64,000 nucleotides of DNA from Bacillus paralicheniformis (GTDB lineage Bacteria; Bacillota; Bacilli; Bacillales; Bacillaceae): the NCBI RefSeq assembly GCF_001042485.2, contig NZ_LBMN02000036.1, positions 186,001-250,000 of the forward strand, in the 5' to 3' direction. Positions 47,356-56,040 of this stretch are shown here, in pieces. The notes under the pieces were generated by a model, which saw only the letters and a program-made list of their open reading frames with translations, was not told the origin of the DNA and searched no databases. Every line of letters starts with the position of its first letter. Position 1 is the first letter of the stretch. The position numbers and the translations under genes are program-made.

Positions 47356-48186
47356 TTAATTCCATCTGAAATGAACCGGTTTTATCGAATCATGAATAGG
47401 CTTCATTTCATATCCGTTTTCCTGAAAGTATTTCAATAGTTTCTCCAAATGGGCCGCAGTTGTCGGTTTTTCATGCATTAATACGACAAGCGGCTCAACA
47501 CCGGAAAGGTTATTGACTTGCTGAATCACATTATTGACGAATTGACCGTTTGTATTTGCAGATTTCCAGTCCTCTGAATCAACAGTCCAGTCCCAAAGAT
47601 TAAAGTGGTCGCGCTTAATGACTTCTTGAAATGGACCGGTAATATAAGGCTTTGATCCGTAAGGCGATCTGATCAAATGTGTGTCAACGTTGGTCGTTTC
47701 TTTGATCGTTTTCAACGTATCGTTCATTTCTGCTGCAAAGCTTTCAGGAGATTTATAGATTTTCGATACTTGGTGCGTCACTCCGTGAGAGCCGACAGAG
47801 TGGCCGCTTTCAACCATTTTTCTCACAATATCGGGATTTTGTTCGATATTCGGTTTTAACATGAAAAAAGTAGCTTTTGCATGATACTTATCGAGCAAAC
47901 TTAAGATCTTATCTGAAGCCGCAGGATTCGGCCCGTCGTCAAATGACAAATAGACGACCTTTCCGATTTCCGGCGCTGTTTGCTTATTTTCTTTTTTCTC
48001 TGCTTTATGTTTGCCTCCCGTCACAGGTGCTGAAGCGGAGGAATTTTCTTTTAGCGGTTCCTGCTTTGGACCAGCGAGTGCATTCCACGAAATGCATAAC
48101 AAAGTCACCCCCAGTACAATCAACATACCCAGCACTAATTTTCCTAGTGCGCTCAATTTACGATCTTCTTTTGGTGAATTTGACAC
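47356..48186 (-). CDS. Membrane-anchored polysaccharide deacetylase (NodB domain)
   Basis: About 276 residues. N-terminal membrane helix, linker, then a carbohydrate esterase 4 domain with all five motifs: VYLSFDDGPNP (catalytic Asp and metal Asp), SVGSHGVTH (metal His), IRSPYGS, LWDWTVDSEDW and VVLMHEKPT. Likely removes acetyl groups from peptidoglycan or another surface polymer. The exact substrate is unknown. A GTG start at 48184-48186 (AAGGAG, 9-base spacer) is preferred over the TTG at 48193-48195, which abuts AAGGAG. Upstream of the LCP gene. Confidence 0.9.
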   Translation of the reverse strand: MSNSPKEDRKLSALGKLVLGMLIVLGVTLLCISWNALAGPKQEPLKENSSASAPVTGGKHKAEKKENKQTAPEIGKVVYLSFDDGPNPAASDKILSLLDKYHAKATFFMLKPNIEQNPDIVRKMVESGHSVGSHGVTHQVSKIYKSPESFAAEMNDTLKTIKETTNVDTHLIRSPYGSKPYITGPFQEVIKRDHFNLWDWTVDSEDWKSANTNGQFVNNVIQQVNNLSGVEPLVVLMHEKPTTAAHLEKLLKYFQENGYEMKPIHDSIKPVHFRWN

Positions 48187-48431
48187 TTTTTCCAACTCCT
48201 TAAGCTGTAATTATCAATCACTAGGTTTCTTTTAATCTCGTCACATACAAGACAACGTTCTATAAGAAGGATGCTCTTTAAATATAAAGGGAAGATATCG
48301 CAGAAGTTCGGCCAACTTGTAAACAAAATGTCACAAAAAGAGGAAAAACATCATTTTTTGAGGGATGTTAATCAGTAAATAATAAGACTTATTACCTTGA
48401 AGGGGATAGTGAGAAAGGAATGGATAAAAAG
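48187..48431. other. Leader region of the deacetylase-LCP unit
   Basis: About 245 bases after the beta-propeller gene's terminator. A promoter for the deacetylase must lie here. GAAC and CGAG 16 bases apart around 48240-48262 faintly resemble an ECF promoter, but no clear SigA or SigX element was found. Confidence 0.4.
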
Positions 48432-48470
48432 AAAAACCTTATTTCGGTATTTAACTGAAATAAGGTTTTT
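48432..48470 (-). terminator. Terminator of the kinase/beta-propeller operon
   Basis: 14-bp stem AAAAACCTTATTTC/GAAATAAGGTTTTT with flanking T/A runs, 30 bases after the stop at 48501. It separates the two halves of the accessory block. Confidence 0.85.
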
Positions 48471-48500
48471 TTGCCTGATATTAAAGTATAAAACGATCGG

Positions 48501-49634
48501 TTATTTAAATGTGATGATATAAGCTTGTTCTTCTAAAAATCGCGCCGATGCACTCTCCATAGAAGGATACTGGTATTGTGCGCTAACGAGCAGGCTGTTG
48601 CCGTCCGGGCTCCAATATATTTCCGAAGGGATGGTGCCGTGGTATATCGGTTCTTCATAGAGGATATTTTTCCCTTGAAGCTTGCCTGCATAGATATTGT
48701 CTTCATCCTTCAAAGAGTAAGCGATTTTCTTTAAGTCGTTTGAGAATTTAAAAACAGTTACTTTTTCGAGCAGAGCAGAAAGCTCGCCGTTTCTGCGATC
48801 ATATTCGTACAGGGTTTCCCCTGTGTCCAGGAATACAAATTGATCATTGTTTAACCAAACCGGTCCGCCGCGGCTGTCCAGACGCTTGTCCTGGATTTTG
48901 ATGCGGTTGCCGTCAATCGTTCCTATTCTGATTCCGTACTCGTCGGAACGCTGCAACACGGTAAGCAAAAAATCTCGTCCATTATCAGAGATGTTAACTC
49001 CCGTAAGCGAATCTTTCTCCGCAAAATCATTCAATGTATACGTTTTGAGCGTTCCGGAATCCGTATCATAAACACGAAGGCTTGTCTGATTCCCCTGCCC
49101 AACATCTAAAACGAGATAACAAACGTATCTGCTATTATTTGACCATGAAACATCTTGGACATAGACCTCATTGCTGGCGGAGATGCTGGCGATTTCTGTG
49201 TTTTTTCCGTTCGCCGGCGAAAACAGCTGCATTGATGTCTTACTTAATGACAAAGTGACTCCGGCGATACGCTTTCCGTCTGGAGACATTTTCAGGTTGG
49301 ACATGTTGCTTTCAATGCCTTTTACGATTTCAGCTTTTTCATAGGGGGAGGAAAGGCGCTGAAGACTGCGCGCTGTACGTTCGGATGTCCCATCTCCCTT
49401 GAAAAAACCGACAACGGAATCCGGTGAAGACCACCCAAGCAGCTGCCCTGCTTTTGGAAGGCGATAAATCGTATTGACTTGAAAAGGGCGGGTTTTCTGG
49501 TCATCGACATGATTGTCTTCCCCGCTTGGGATGATAATCGTTTCAGATCTTTTTCCGACATTATAACTGGACACGATAATGGCCAGAAACAACAGCACTC
49601 CTGCCCAAATGATAAACGGTTTGTTTTTCATCAT
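48501..49634 (-). CDS. Membrane-anchored beta-propeller protein, unknown function
   Basis: 377 residues. One N-terminal membrane helix (about 8-25), then a region of repeated WD40/TolB-like blades: LGWSSPDSVVGFF, LKMSPDGKRIAGV, VSWSNNSRYVCYL, VNISDNGRDFLLT, PVWLNNDQFVFLD, FKFSNDLKKIAYS and IYWSPDGNSLLVS. These suggest about seven blades outside the membrane. No enzyme motif. It overlaps the kinase stop by four bases (ATGA), so it is produced with the two-component system and could be its sensory or regulatory partner. Not recognised by name. Confidence 0.85.
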   Translation of the reverse strand: MMKNKPFIIWAGVLLFLAIIVSSYNVGKRSETIIIPSGEDNHVDDQKTRPFQVNTIYRLPKAGQLLGWSSPDSVVGFFKGDGTSERTARSLQRLSSPYEKAEIVKGIESNMSNLKMSPDGKRIAGVTLSLSKTSMQLFSPANGKNTEIASISASNEVYVQDVSWSNNSRYVCYLVLDVGQGNQTSLRVYDTDSGTLKTYTLNDFAEKDSLTGVNISDNGRDFLLTVLQRSDEYGIRIGTIDGNRIKIQDKRLDSRGGPVWLNNDQFVFLDTGETLYEYDRRNGELSALLEKVTVFKFSNDLKKIAYSLKDEDNIYAGKLQGKNILYEEPIYHGTIPSEIYWSPDGNSLLVSAQYQYPSMESASARFLEEQAYIITFK

Positions 49635-51082
49635 TTCTCAACCTTTGCGTAAGCTAATTCAACATGAATCACTGTTTGGTTTTCCTTGTAGTACATCTCG
49701 ATTGTTCCTCCGTGTTCGTCAACAATTGTTTTCACAATGCTTAATCCCAAGCCTACACTTCCTTCTTCCTTAATCTTCTGATTGACTGAATAAAAGGGCT
49801 GGAACATTTTGGAGTGTTGGTCATTTTCCAATGGAGCACTTGGATTCTTGAATGTAAAAAGAATGGTTTCTCCAACGATTTCGGCCTTAATGATGATTTC
49901 CGAATGAGATAAGCTGTATTTGATGGCGTTGTCCAGCAGATTGATGAAAAGCTGGCGCAGCCTGCTCACATGACTGTGAACGTACAGGCCATCTTCAATG
50001 TCACAGGTAATCCTTTTCTTATACCGTTCTGCCCGAAACTTCATCGATTCGCAAACATCTTTTAAAATTTCCCCTGCCTCGACCCTGTCAAATTGAGCTC
50101 CCTTGGCAGGTTCCCGGGATACTTCAAGAAGCTTGATCACCAAATGATGCAGGCGCCTGCTTTCTTCAACAATGTGGTTCATTCCTTTATCAAAAAACAC
50201 CCGATCCGATTCCCCTTTATCTTTTATGATCTCTGCATATCCTTGGATGGAAGTCAGAGGTGTTTTCAGCTCATGCGTCATATTGTCAAAAAATCGTTTT
50301 TCTTGTTCGTTCAGTTCCTTTAAACGGTCACGATCCCTTTCAATGGTTAAAATTTGTTCTCGAATTCTGCTGATCATATCGTTAAAGTTGACGGCAAGCT
50401 GGCCGATTTCATCTTTCCTATTAAAGTGAATATCCATATCCAGCTTGCCCTTCTTGACTTGCGAGGTGGCATCTGTCAGCTTGACGAGCGGAATCGTGAT
50501 ATGTCTGGACAGGATATAGGAGAAAAGGAACGCCGCCAAAAATATGGCAAGCGCGATGTAAAAAACAATATCCAGAACCTCTCCGCTTTGCTTATACAGC
50601 AGGTCAAAATTTTTCGAAAAACGCAATATGCCTACCTTTGTACCTTCAACGACAACCGGATATGAAAAAAACACTTCTGCTTTATTGCGATTATAGGTGA
50701 TATGATAGGCAGTCTTTCCTTTGATCGCCTGTTTAAGATCTTCATTACTTCCACGGGAAAACGCCTTCTGATCAGAAGCAGACAACAATGCGCCATTCAC
50801 GGTATAAACACCGACATTGCTTCCTGTGGAGTGATTCAAATTATCTACCATTTCATCGGCCATATCACCGAAATAAAGTTCATTGTTTTTATAATGATTG
50901 ATTAAAAATGCCTGGTTTACATAGACGGTACTGTTTTTTTTCAGTTCGACTAAATCCGATGTTACAATTTTTTCATTACTCGACCAAATCACGTTCTTAA
51001 CCGTATGATTGAGCACAAGGAAAGAGAGAGAAAAAATCAGAAAAAAGCCAACAATAAACTTGCCCTTGATGGTCCGTAACAC
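49631..51082 (-). CDS. Sensor histidine kinase of the accessory block
   Basis: 483 residues. Two membrane helices (about 8-28 and 168-190) enclose an extracytoplasmic sensor region of about 140 residues. HAMP follows (SRHITIPLVKLTDATSQVKK), then HisKA with the phosphorylated His in DNMTHELKTPLTSIQGYAE, and an ATPase domain (LFINLLDNAIKYSL and VGLGLSIVKTIVDEHGG). The start is a GTG with the ribosome site encoded by the last codons of the regulator gene. The sensed signal is unknown. Confidence 0.92.
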   Translation of the reverse strand: MLRTIKGKFIVGFFLIFSLSFLVLNHTVKNVIWSSNEKIVTSDLVELKKNSTVYVNQAFLINHYKNNELYFGDMADEMVDNLNHSTGSNVGVYTVNGALLSASDQKAFSRGSNEDLKQAIKGKTAYHITYNRNKAEVFFSYPVVVEGTKVGILRFSKNFDLLYKQSGEVLDIVFYIALAIFLAAFLFSYILSRHITIPLVKLTDATSQVKKGKLDMDIHFNRKDEIGQLAVNFNDMISRIREQILTIERDRDRLKELNEQEKRFFDNMTHELKTPLTSIQGYAEIIKDKGESDRVFFDKGMNHIVEESRRLHHLVIKLLEVSREPAKGAQFDRVEAGEILKDVCESMKFRAERYKKRITCDIEDGLYVHSHVSRLRQLFINLLDNAIKYSLSHSEIIIKAEIVGETILFTFKNPSAPLENDQHSKMFQPFYSVNQKIKEEGSVGLGLSIVKTIVDEHGGTIEMYYKENQTVIHVELAYAKVEK

Positions 51083-51085
51083 TCT

Positions 51086-51787
51086 CTACTCCTCCTGCTT
51101 CTCGAATTTATATCCGATACCGAACACCGTTTTAATCAAGTCGCTTGCATCGAGCTTTTTGCGGAGTCTTTGAATATGGGTATCAACTGTACGGGTGTCA
51201 CCGAAAAAATCGTATCCCCAAATGAATTCTAAAAGCTCTGAACGCGTAAAAACTTTTCCCCGATGATCAACCAAAGTCATCAGCAGATCATATTCTTTAG
51301 GAGTCAATTCGACGGCTGCCCCGTCTTTTTTCACCAGTCTTTCACCCGGGATGATCACAATATTTTTAAACCGGATCTCATCCTCTTTTTCCGTTTCCCG
51401 TTCGTTCACATGATAGGCTTGTTCCAGACGCCGAAGGATCGTGCGGATTCTCGCGACAACTTCGCGCAGATCAAACGGCTTTGTAATATAGTCATCGGCC
51501 CCGAATTCCAACCCGAGTATTTTATCCGTGACATCTGATTTTGCGGTGATCATCAGTATCGGAATATTATAGCTTTCAGTCACTGTTTTGCAAATATCCA
51601 ATCCGCTGCAGTCAGGCAGCATCCAATCGAGCAGCAGAAGATCAGGTTTGAATTGATCTAATTTCCTCATGCCTGAAGAGCCGTTATTGACCGTGCACGT
51701 TTCGAAACCTTCGGACGTCAGCCCGTAAGCAAGCAAATCAGCAATTGCTTCATCATCTTCTATAATCAGTATTTTGGTTTTATCCAT
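51086..51787 (-). CDS. OmpR-family response regulator of the accessory block
   Basis: About 233 residues. Receiver domain with the acidic pocket IIEDDE, phospho-acceptor aspartate in LLLLDWMLPD and lysine in DDYITKPFDLRE. A winged-helix DNA-binding domain follows, with ELTPKEYDLLMTLVDH and GDTRTVDTHIQRLRKKL. The start is the ATG at 51785-51787. Upstream in-frame ATGs at 51802 and 51880 exist. First gene of the regulator-kinase-beta-propeller operon. A TATAAT at 51864-51869 is the likely -10. Confidence 0.92.
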   Translation of the reverse strand: MDKTKILIIEDDEAIADLLAYGLTSEGFETCTVNNGSSGMRKLDQFKPDLLLLDWMLPDCSGLDICKTVTESYNIPILMITAKSDVTDKILGLEFGADDYITKPFDLREVVARIRTILRRLEQAYHVNERETEKEDEIRFKNIVIIPGERLVKKDGAAVELTPKEYDLLMTLVDHRGKVFTRSELLEFIWGYDFFGDTRTVDTHIQRLRKKLDASDLIKTVFGIGYKFEKQEE

Positions 51788-51863
51788 AAAGTCATCACTC
51801 ATTCCCTGTTTCAAGCTTATTTTGTCTAGAAACCTCTTTTGTTTCTCGCATCCTTCTATAGAG

Positions 51864-51869
51864 ATTATA
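51864..51869 (-). promoter_or_regulatory. Candidate -10 box of the accessory two-component operon
   Basis: TATAAT on the minus strand, 77 bases before the regulator start. No good -35 box 17 bases upstream, so it may need an activator, possibly its own regulator. Confidence 0.45.
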
Positions 51870-51980
51870 CATAAATCCAAACCAAACTCTTCCTTTGACG
51901 GTCCGCAATTGGAGTGCTGGTGGACTTTTAAGGCGCAGAAAAAATGAACGGCCTTTTATAGATGATCAGAACGGGAGCAA

Positions 51981-52133
51981 TTATGTCCATATGTGATTTT
52001 CACTAGTCCATTTGTCCAAATCCTTCATCCATTTCCTCTGATGTTCATCTGTCTTTTGGAATCCCCACTCTTTTAACGGCAACAAAGGCAAAAACGTTTC
52101 AGGATAAGCAGAAATTTTACAACTTGGATACAA
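51981..52133 (-). pseudogene. C-terminal relic of an unidentified gene
   Basis: A minus-strand open frame of about 50 codons ends in TAA at 51981-51983. It has protein-like composition: FLPLLPLKEWGFQKTDEHQR, then KWMKDLDKWTSENHIWT. There is no ATG or ribosome site at its 5' end, and the open frame runs back to a TGA in the hairpin at 52151-52179. It is best read as the surviving tail of a decayed gene at the edge of the accessory block. A TTG at its 5' end cannot be excluded as a start. Confidence 0.5.
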
Positions 52134-52150
52134 GTTGCCCTCAAATAACG

Positions 52151-52179
52151 GAGCACCTGTTCTTCATGAACAGGTGCTC
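52151..52179. repeat. Perfect inverted repeat downstream of resE
   Basis: 12-bp perfect stem GAGCACCTGTTC/GAACAGGTGCTC with a 5-base loop, 29 bases after the resE stop. The T-run is on the plus-strand side, so it is a poor terminator for resE. Its core is almost the same as the hairpin at 46278-46302. Confidence 0.75.
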
Positions 52180-52207
52180 TTTGTTTCTTATGGAACAAGA
52201 TTCTTCG

Positions 52208-53989
52208 TCAAATTTGGCCAACATCCTGCTTATTTCTTGGAATGTAAAACGTGAAGGAAGTACCTTCGTTCAGCATGCTGTGGACGGTGATCGATCCGTT
52301 GTGTGCATCGACGATGTTTTTAACGATCGCAAGTCCGAGGCCCGTCCCGCCTTTTCCTCTCGTCCTTGCTTTATCCGCCTTGTAAAAGCGTTCAAAAATA
52401 AACGGCAGGTCCTCTTCTGGGATGCCGCTGCCCGAGTCTTTCACGGCGATTTTCAGCCCGCTTTGCGCTGACTGCACATCGACATGTACGGTGCCGCCGG
52501 CATTTGTATGGCGGATCGCGTTGTCAATCAGGTTCGTTAATACCTGCTCCATTTTGTCCGGATCAAACACAAATTTGGCTTCGTGCAGATCAAGATTGTG
52601 AGAAAGCGTAATTTCTTTGTCACCGGCCACTCCGTAAAACTTTCTGAACACCCTCTCGAAAAATTCGCGGAGCTCCACCTGTTCTACGTTTAAGGAAATA
52701 TGGCCCGCCTCCATTCTGGCAAGGTCCAGCAAATCATTCACAAGCCTTCCCATTCGTAAAGACTCGTCATAGATGACCTGCGCGATTTCCTTTTTTTCTT
52801 CCTCAGAGCTTGCAATGTCGTCAACGATTGCTTCACTGTACCCTTGAAGCATCGAAATCGGTGTTCTCAGCTCATGGCTGACATTGGCGATAAAATCTTT
52901 TCTCAGCTTATCAAGCCGTCTTTCCTCCGTCATATCCCTCAAAACGGCGACCGCTCCGCGCACATGTGACTGATTGTACAGCGGACTCATGAGCAGCACC
53001 CATGTTCTGCCTTGCAGGGTCATTTCAATCATCTGCTCCTTCTCCGTGCCGACGGTGTTTTGAAAAAGCTCACGCGCTTCAGGAGGCAGTTCATGGCCTT
53101 CTTTTACATTCATGTTCTGCTCATAATACCAGGCCTGTAAAAAGCGTTCAGCCGGAGGGTTAGTCACAAGGATCGTCCCGTCGATATTGATGGTGATCAC
53201 GCCGTCTGCCATACTGCTTAAGATATTCGACAAATGCTCCTTTTCCTGATTGAGCGCTGTAATATGGAACTTCAGCTGGCGCCCCATTTGGTTAAAGGCA
53301 ATCGCCAGCTCGCCGATTTCATCCTGGGTCAGGATCGGAATCTTCGTATCAAACTTCCCTTTTGCAAGATCCTGTGCACCCTGCCGCATTTTTCTGAGCG
53401 GGTAGGTAATCCGGCTTGACAGGAAGAAAGCGAAAATCGTCGTTAACACAATCGCAATCGCAGCGGCAAAGAGAATATACCTTGTCGTATGCTGTGTCGT
53501 ATCTTTCACGGCAAGAAGCGATTGAGAAAGAAACACCATGCCTTCATCTTCGCCTTTCCCGTACGGTACACCGACAATCAGCTGATCGTTCTTTTGATCG
53601 GAGATGACCGTCCGCTTCTGCACTTTTTGATGCTTCTGAAGCGCTTCGTTCAGATCGGAATCATTTTTAATATCTTTTAATGTAATGGAAGCCACTTTTT
53701 GATTTTCCCGCGGTGAATACCAATATTCATTCTCATTTTTGATAACGGTGATGCTCGTCAGTTCATCGGCAAGCTCCCATGTGATCGATCTGGCCGTCTC
53801 CTGGTCTTTATGGTTTTCCATGATGACGGCCACCTTGCTGGCGAGCTTTGTCAAATCAGCTTCCGCTTCATCGACATGGTAGTTTTCAATAAACTCAAGC
53901 AGAAAGAACGTAAGGATAAATAAGACAAATGAAACTAAAAGCAGTATGGTAAACCACAGTTTACCGACTACGCTCTTCCAAAACTTCAT
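52208..53989 (-). CDS. resE: Redox sensor histidine kinase ResE
   Basis: 593 residues, partner of ResD in aerobic/anaerobic respiration control. Two membrane helices (about 10-30 and 168-188), extracytoplasmic loop, HAMP ([20 protein letters not shown]), PAS-like region (about 250-350), H-box [20 protein letters not shown], and an ATPase domain with [16 protein letters not shown] and [18 protein letters not shown]. Its start overlaps the resD stop by four bases. Confidence 0.96.
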   Translation of the reverse strand: MKFWKSVVGKLWFTILLLVSFVLFILTFFLLEFIENYHVDEAEADLTKLASKVAVIMENHKDQETARSITWELADELTSITVIKNENEYWYSPRENQKVASITLKDIKNDSDLNEALQKHQKVQKRTVISDQKNDQLIVGVPYGKGEDEGMVFLSQSLLAVKDTTQHTTRYILFAAAIAIVLTTIFAFFLSSRITYPLRKMRQGAQDLAKGKFDTKIPILTQDEIGELAIAFNQMGRQLKFHITALNQEKEHLSNILSSMADGVITINIDGTILVTNPPAERFLQAWYYEQNMNVKEGHELPPEARELFQNTVGTEKEQMIEMTLQGRTWVLLMSPLYNQSHVRGAVAVLRDMTEERRLDKLRKDFIANVSHELRTPISMLQGYSEAIVDDIASSEEEKKEIAQVIYDESLRMGRLVNDLLDLARMEAGHISLNVEQVELREFFERVFRKFYGVAGDKEITLSHNLDLHEAKFVFDPDKMEQVLTNLIDNAIRHTNAGGTVHVDVQSAQSGLKIAVKDSGSGIPEEDLPFIFERFYKADKARTRGKGGTGLGLAIVKNIVDAHNGSITVHSMLNEGTSFTFYIPRNKQDVGQI

Positions 53990-54708
53990 TCGTTTCCGAC
54001 CTCAAATTTATACCCGACACCCCATACCGTTACGATTTTTTTCGCAGCTTTCGGCGAGACTTTGTTCAATTTTTCACGTAGACGTTTAACATGGGTGTCG
54101 ACCGTTCTCAAATCGCCGAAAAACTCGTATTGCCATACTTCCTTCAGCAGCTTTTCACGATCGTATACTTTATCAGGAGTTTTGGCCAGGAAGTAAAGCA
54201 GTTCATATTCTTTCGGCGTCAGGCTGACTTCGGTTCCGTCCGCCATAACTCTGTGTGCATCGTGATCAATGGATAAGTGAGAAAAAACAAGAACATTTTT
54301 TGCCGTTGTATCTGTATTCAGATAAGAGGTTTGCGATGATCTTCTCAAGAGCGCTTTGACTCTCAGCACCACTTCCCTCGGACTGAAAGGTTTTACAATA
54401 TAGTCATCGGTTCCGACTTCAAAGCCCTGCACCCGGTTCGCTTCTTCGCCTTTCGCCGTCAGCATGATGATCGGAGTGGCTTTTTTGTCGCGTACTTGGC
54501 GGCATACTTCAATGCCGTCGGTTCCTGGCATCATCAAATCGAGCAGGATTAAATCGTATTCGTTGCCCAGGGCTTTATCGATGGCTTCGTCGCCATTCTC
54601 GGCTTCCTCGATCTTATAATTTTCCCTTTCCAGGTACATTTTTAAAAGTCGTCTGATTCTTGCCTCATCGTCTACTACTAATATTTTTGTCTCTTTCGTC
54701 TGTTCCAT
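53986..54708 (-). CDS. resD: Response regulator ResD
   Basis: 240-residue OmpR-type regulator activating cytochrome biogenesis (resABC, ctaA) and nitrate respiration genes. Receiver [16 protein letters not shown] with acceptor aspartate in [13 protein letters not shown] and lysine in [12 protein letters not shown]. Winged helix with [14 protein letters not shown] and [17 protein letters not shown]. It has its own promoter candidate between resC and resD, as in B. subtilis. Confidence 0.97.
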   Translation of the reverse strand: MEQTKETKILVVDDEARIRRLLKMYLERENYKIEEAENGDEAIDKALGNEYDLILLDLMMPGTDGIEVCRQVRDKKATPIIMLTAKGEEANRVQGFEVGTDDYIVKPFSPREVVLRVKALLRRSSQTSYLNTDTTAKNVLVFSHLSIDHDAHRVMADGTEVSLTPKEYELLYFLAKTPDKVYDREKLLKEVWQYEFFGDLRTVDTHVKRLREKLNKVSPKAAKKIVTVWGVGYKFEVGNE

Positions 54709-54741
54709 CGTAAACCTCCTGATTTGAATCTTCTTACATTC

Positions 54742-54770
54742 ATTTTATTAGAAAAGCGATCGTAAGCCAA
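54742..54770 (-). promoter_or_regulatory. Candidate resD promoter
   Basis: -35 TTGGCT (54765-54770) and -10 TAAAAT (54742-54747), spacer 17, about 34 bases before resD. Confidence 0.55.
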
Positions 54771-54809
54771 GCTAAGAATGGCCTTTCCCAATTTAAAACG
54801 ATAAGCTGC

Positions 54810-54839
54810 GGAAGGCCCGGCGAAAAGCCCGGACCTTCC
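54810..54839 (-). other. Hairpin between resC and resD
   Basis: GGAAGG-CCGG/CCGG-CCTTCC interrupted stem without a following T-run on the minus strand. Possible partial attenuator or RNA-stability element just after the resC stop. Confidence 0.5.
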
Positions 54840-54852
54840 TGCACCGCACGGA

Positions 54853-56028
54853 TCATGCATAAGAGTGAAGTCCAGCGATGACAAGGTTTACAAAAATAAG
54901 ATTAAACATAATAATGGCAAAACCGATAACGGCAAGCCACGCCGATTTTTCGCCGTGCCAGCCTCTTGAAAGCCTGAGATGCAGATAAGCTGCATAAAAC
55001 AAAAATGTAATCAGCGCCCAGACTTCTTTCGGATCCCAGCCCCAGAATCTGCTCCATGCCAGCTGTGCCCATATCATCGCGAAAATAAGCGCGCCAAGCG
55101 TAAAAACCGGAAAGCCGATCGAAACGGATCGATAGCCGATTTCATCGACAAGGTCAAGGTTCACATTTTTCACGAGCGGCTGAAGAAGCTGACTGATGCG
55201 TTTTCTGATGATCAGCCTGATGACACCGTAAAGCAATGCGCCGGTTCCAAACGACCAGAGAACCGTATTCAGCTTCCGTCCTGAAAAAATAGGCGGCACA
55301 TTGACAAGCGGCTCCATTCTCTCCTCTGTTAAAAGTTCGCCTTTGTTCGGCCCGATCAGAGCGGGAAGCTCGTAAATCATGACGTCTTCCTGGTTGTCTT
55401 TATCAATCCACTTGAACTGCGCTTCATAGCCCCCAATGCGGAATGAGGTCGTGACAAGGATAAACGCGAGCGTTGTCACAAGCATAAACATGACAAATTC
55501 GAGCCAGAACGTTTTTTTGCCAGGCTGTGACTGATCCACATGCTTGAGTAGAAAGATCACGCCGGCGACAAAGCTGATGGCGAGAATCGCCTGTCCGAGG
55601 GCTGCAGTCGTAACATGAATATAAAGCCAGTTGCTTTGAAGCGACGGAATCAGCGGTGTGATATCGGTCGGAAACATGCTGGCATATGCGATTAACAGCA
55701 GGACAACGGGCAGTGTAAACAGCCCCAAAGCAGACAGCTTGTAAATAAAGTAGATGATGATGAACGCCAGAACGAGCATCATGCTGAAAGCAGTTGTAAA
55801 TTCGAAAAGATTGCTGACCGGTGCGTGTCCGGAAACGATCCATCTCGCAATAAAATATCCAAACTGGCATACAAATCCGATGATCGTGATCAACACTGCG
55901 ATCGACGCCCAGCGGTTCTTCTTCTTCCGGTCTGAAGCCTTGCTCCTGATGGAGCCGCCAAAAAAGAAGACCGCTGAGAGATACAAGAGAAATGCCGCGT
56001 ACAATAAATTGCCGCTTAACTCTGCCAT
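54853..56028 (-). CDS. resC: Cytochrome c biogenesis protein ResC (CcsA type)
   Basis: 391-residue polytopic membrane protein of system II cytochrome c maturation, presenting haem with ResB. The tryptophan-rich haem motif appears as [18 protein letters not shown], with histidines in neighbouring helices ([16 protein letters not shown] and [17 protein letters not shown]). It starts 12 bases after resB. Length fits the family. Confidence 0.95.
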   Translation of the reverse strand: MAELSGNLLYAAFLLYLSAVFFFGGSIRSKASDRKKKNRWASIAVLITIIGFVCQFGYFIARWIVSGHAPVSNLFEFTTAFSMMLVLAFIIIYFIYKLSALGLFTLPVVLLLIAYASMFPTDITPLIPSLQSNWLYIHVTTAALGQAILAISFVAGVIFLLKHVDQSQPGKKTFWLEFVMFMLVTTLAFILVTTSFRIGGYEAQFKWIDKDNQEDVMIYELPALIGPNKGELLTEERMEPLVNVPPIFSGRKLNTVLWSFGTGALLYGVIRLIIRKRISQLLQPLVKNVNLDLVDEIGYRSVSIGFPVFTLGALIFAMIWAQLAWSRFWGWDPKEVWALITFLFYAAYLHLRLSRGWHGEKSAWLAVIGFAIIMFNLIFVNLVIAGLHSYA

Positions 56029-56040
56029 GAAAACCCCTCC

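Noticed and set aside
48421..48459. 12-codon plus-strand frame with a GAAAGGA site running into a hairpin, resembling an attenuator leader peptide
   Set aside because: The peptide has no run of regulatory codons, there is no downstream plus-strand gene, and the hairpin is fully explained as the terminator of the minus-strand operon.
55424..55870. 148-codon minus-strand frame inside resC
   Set aside because: Out of frame with the conserved ResC protein and without a ribosome site.
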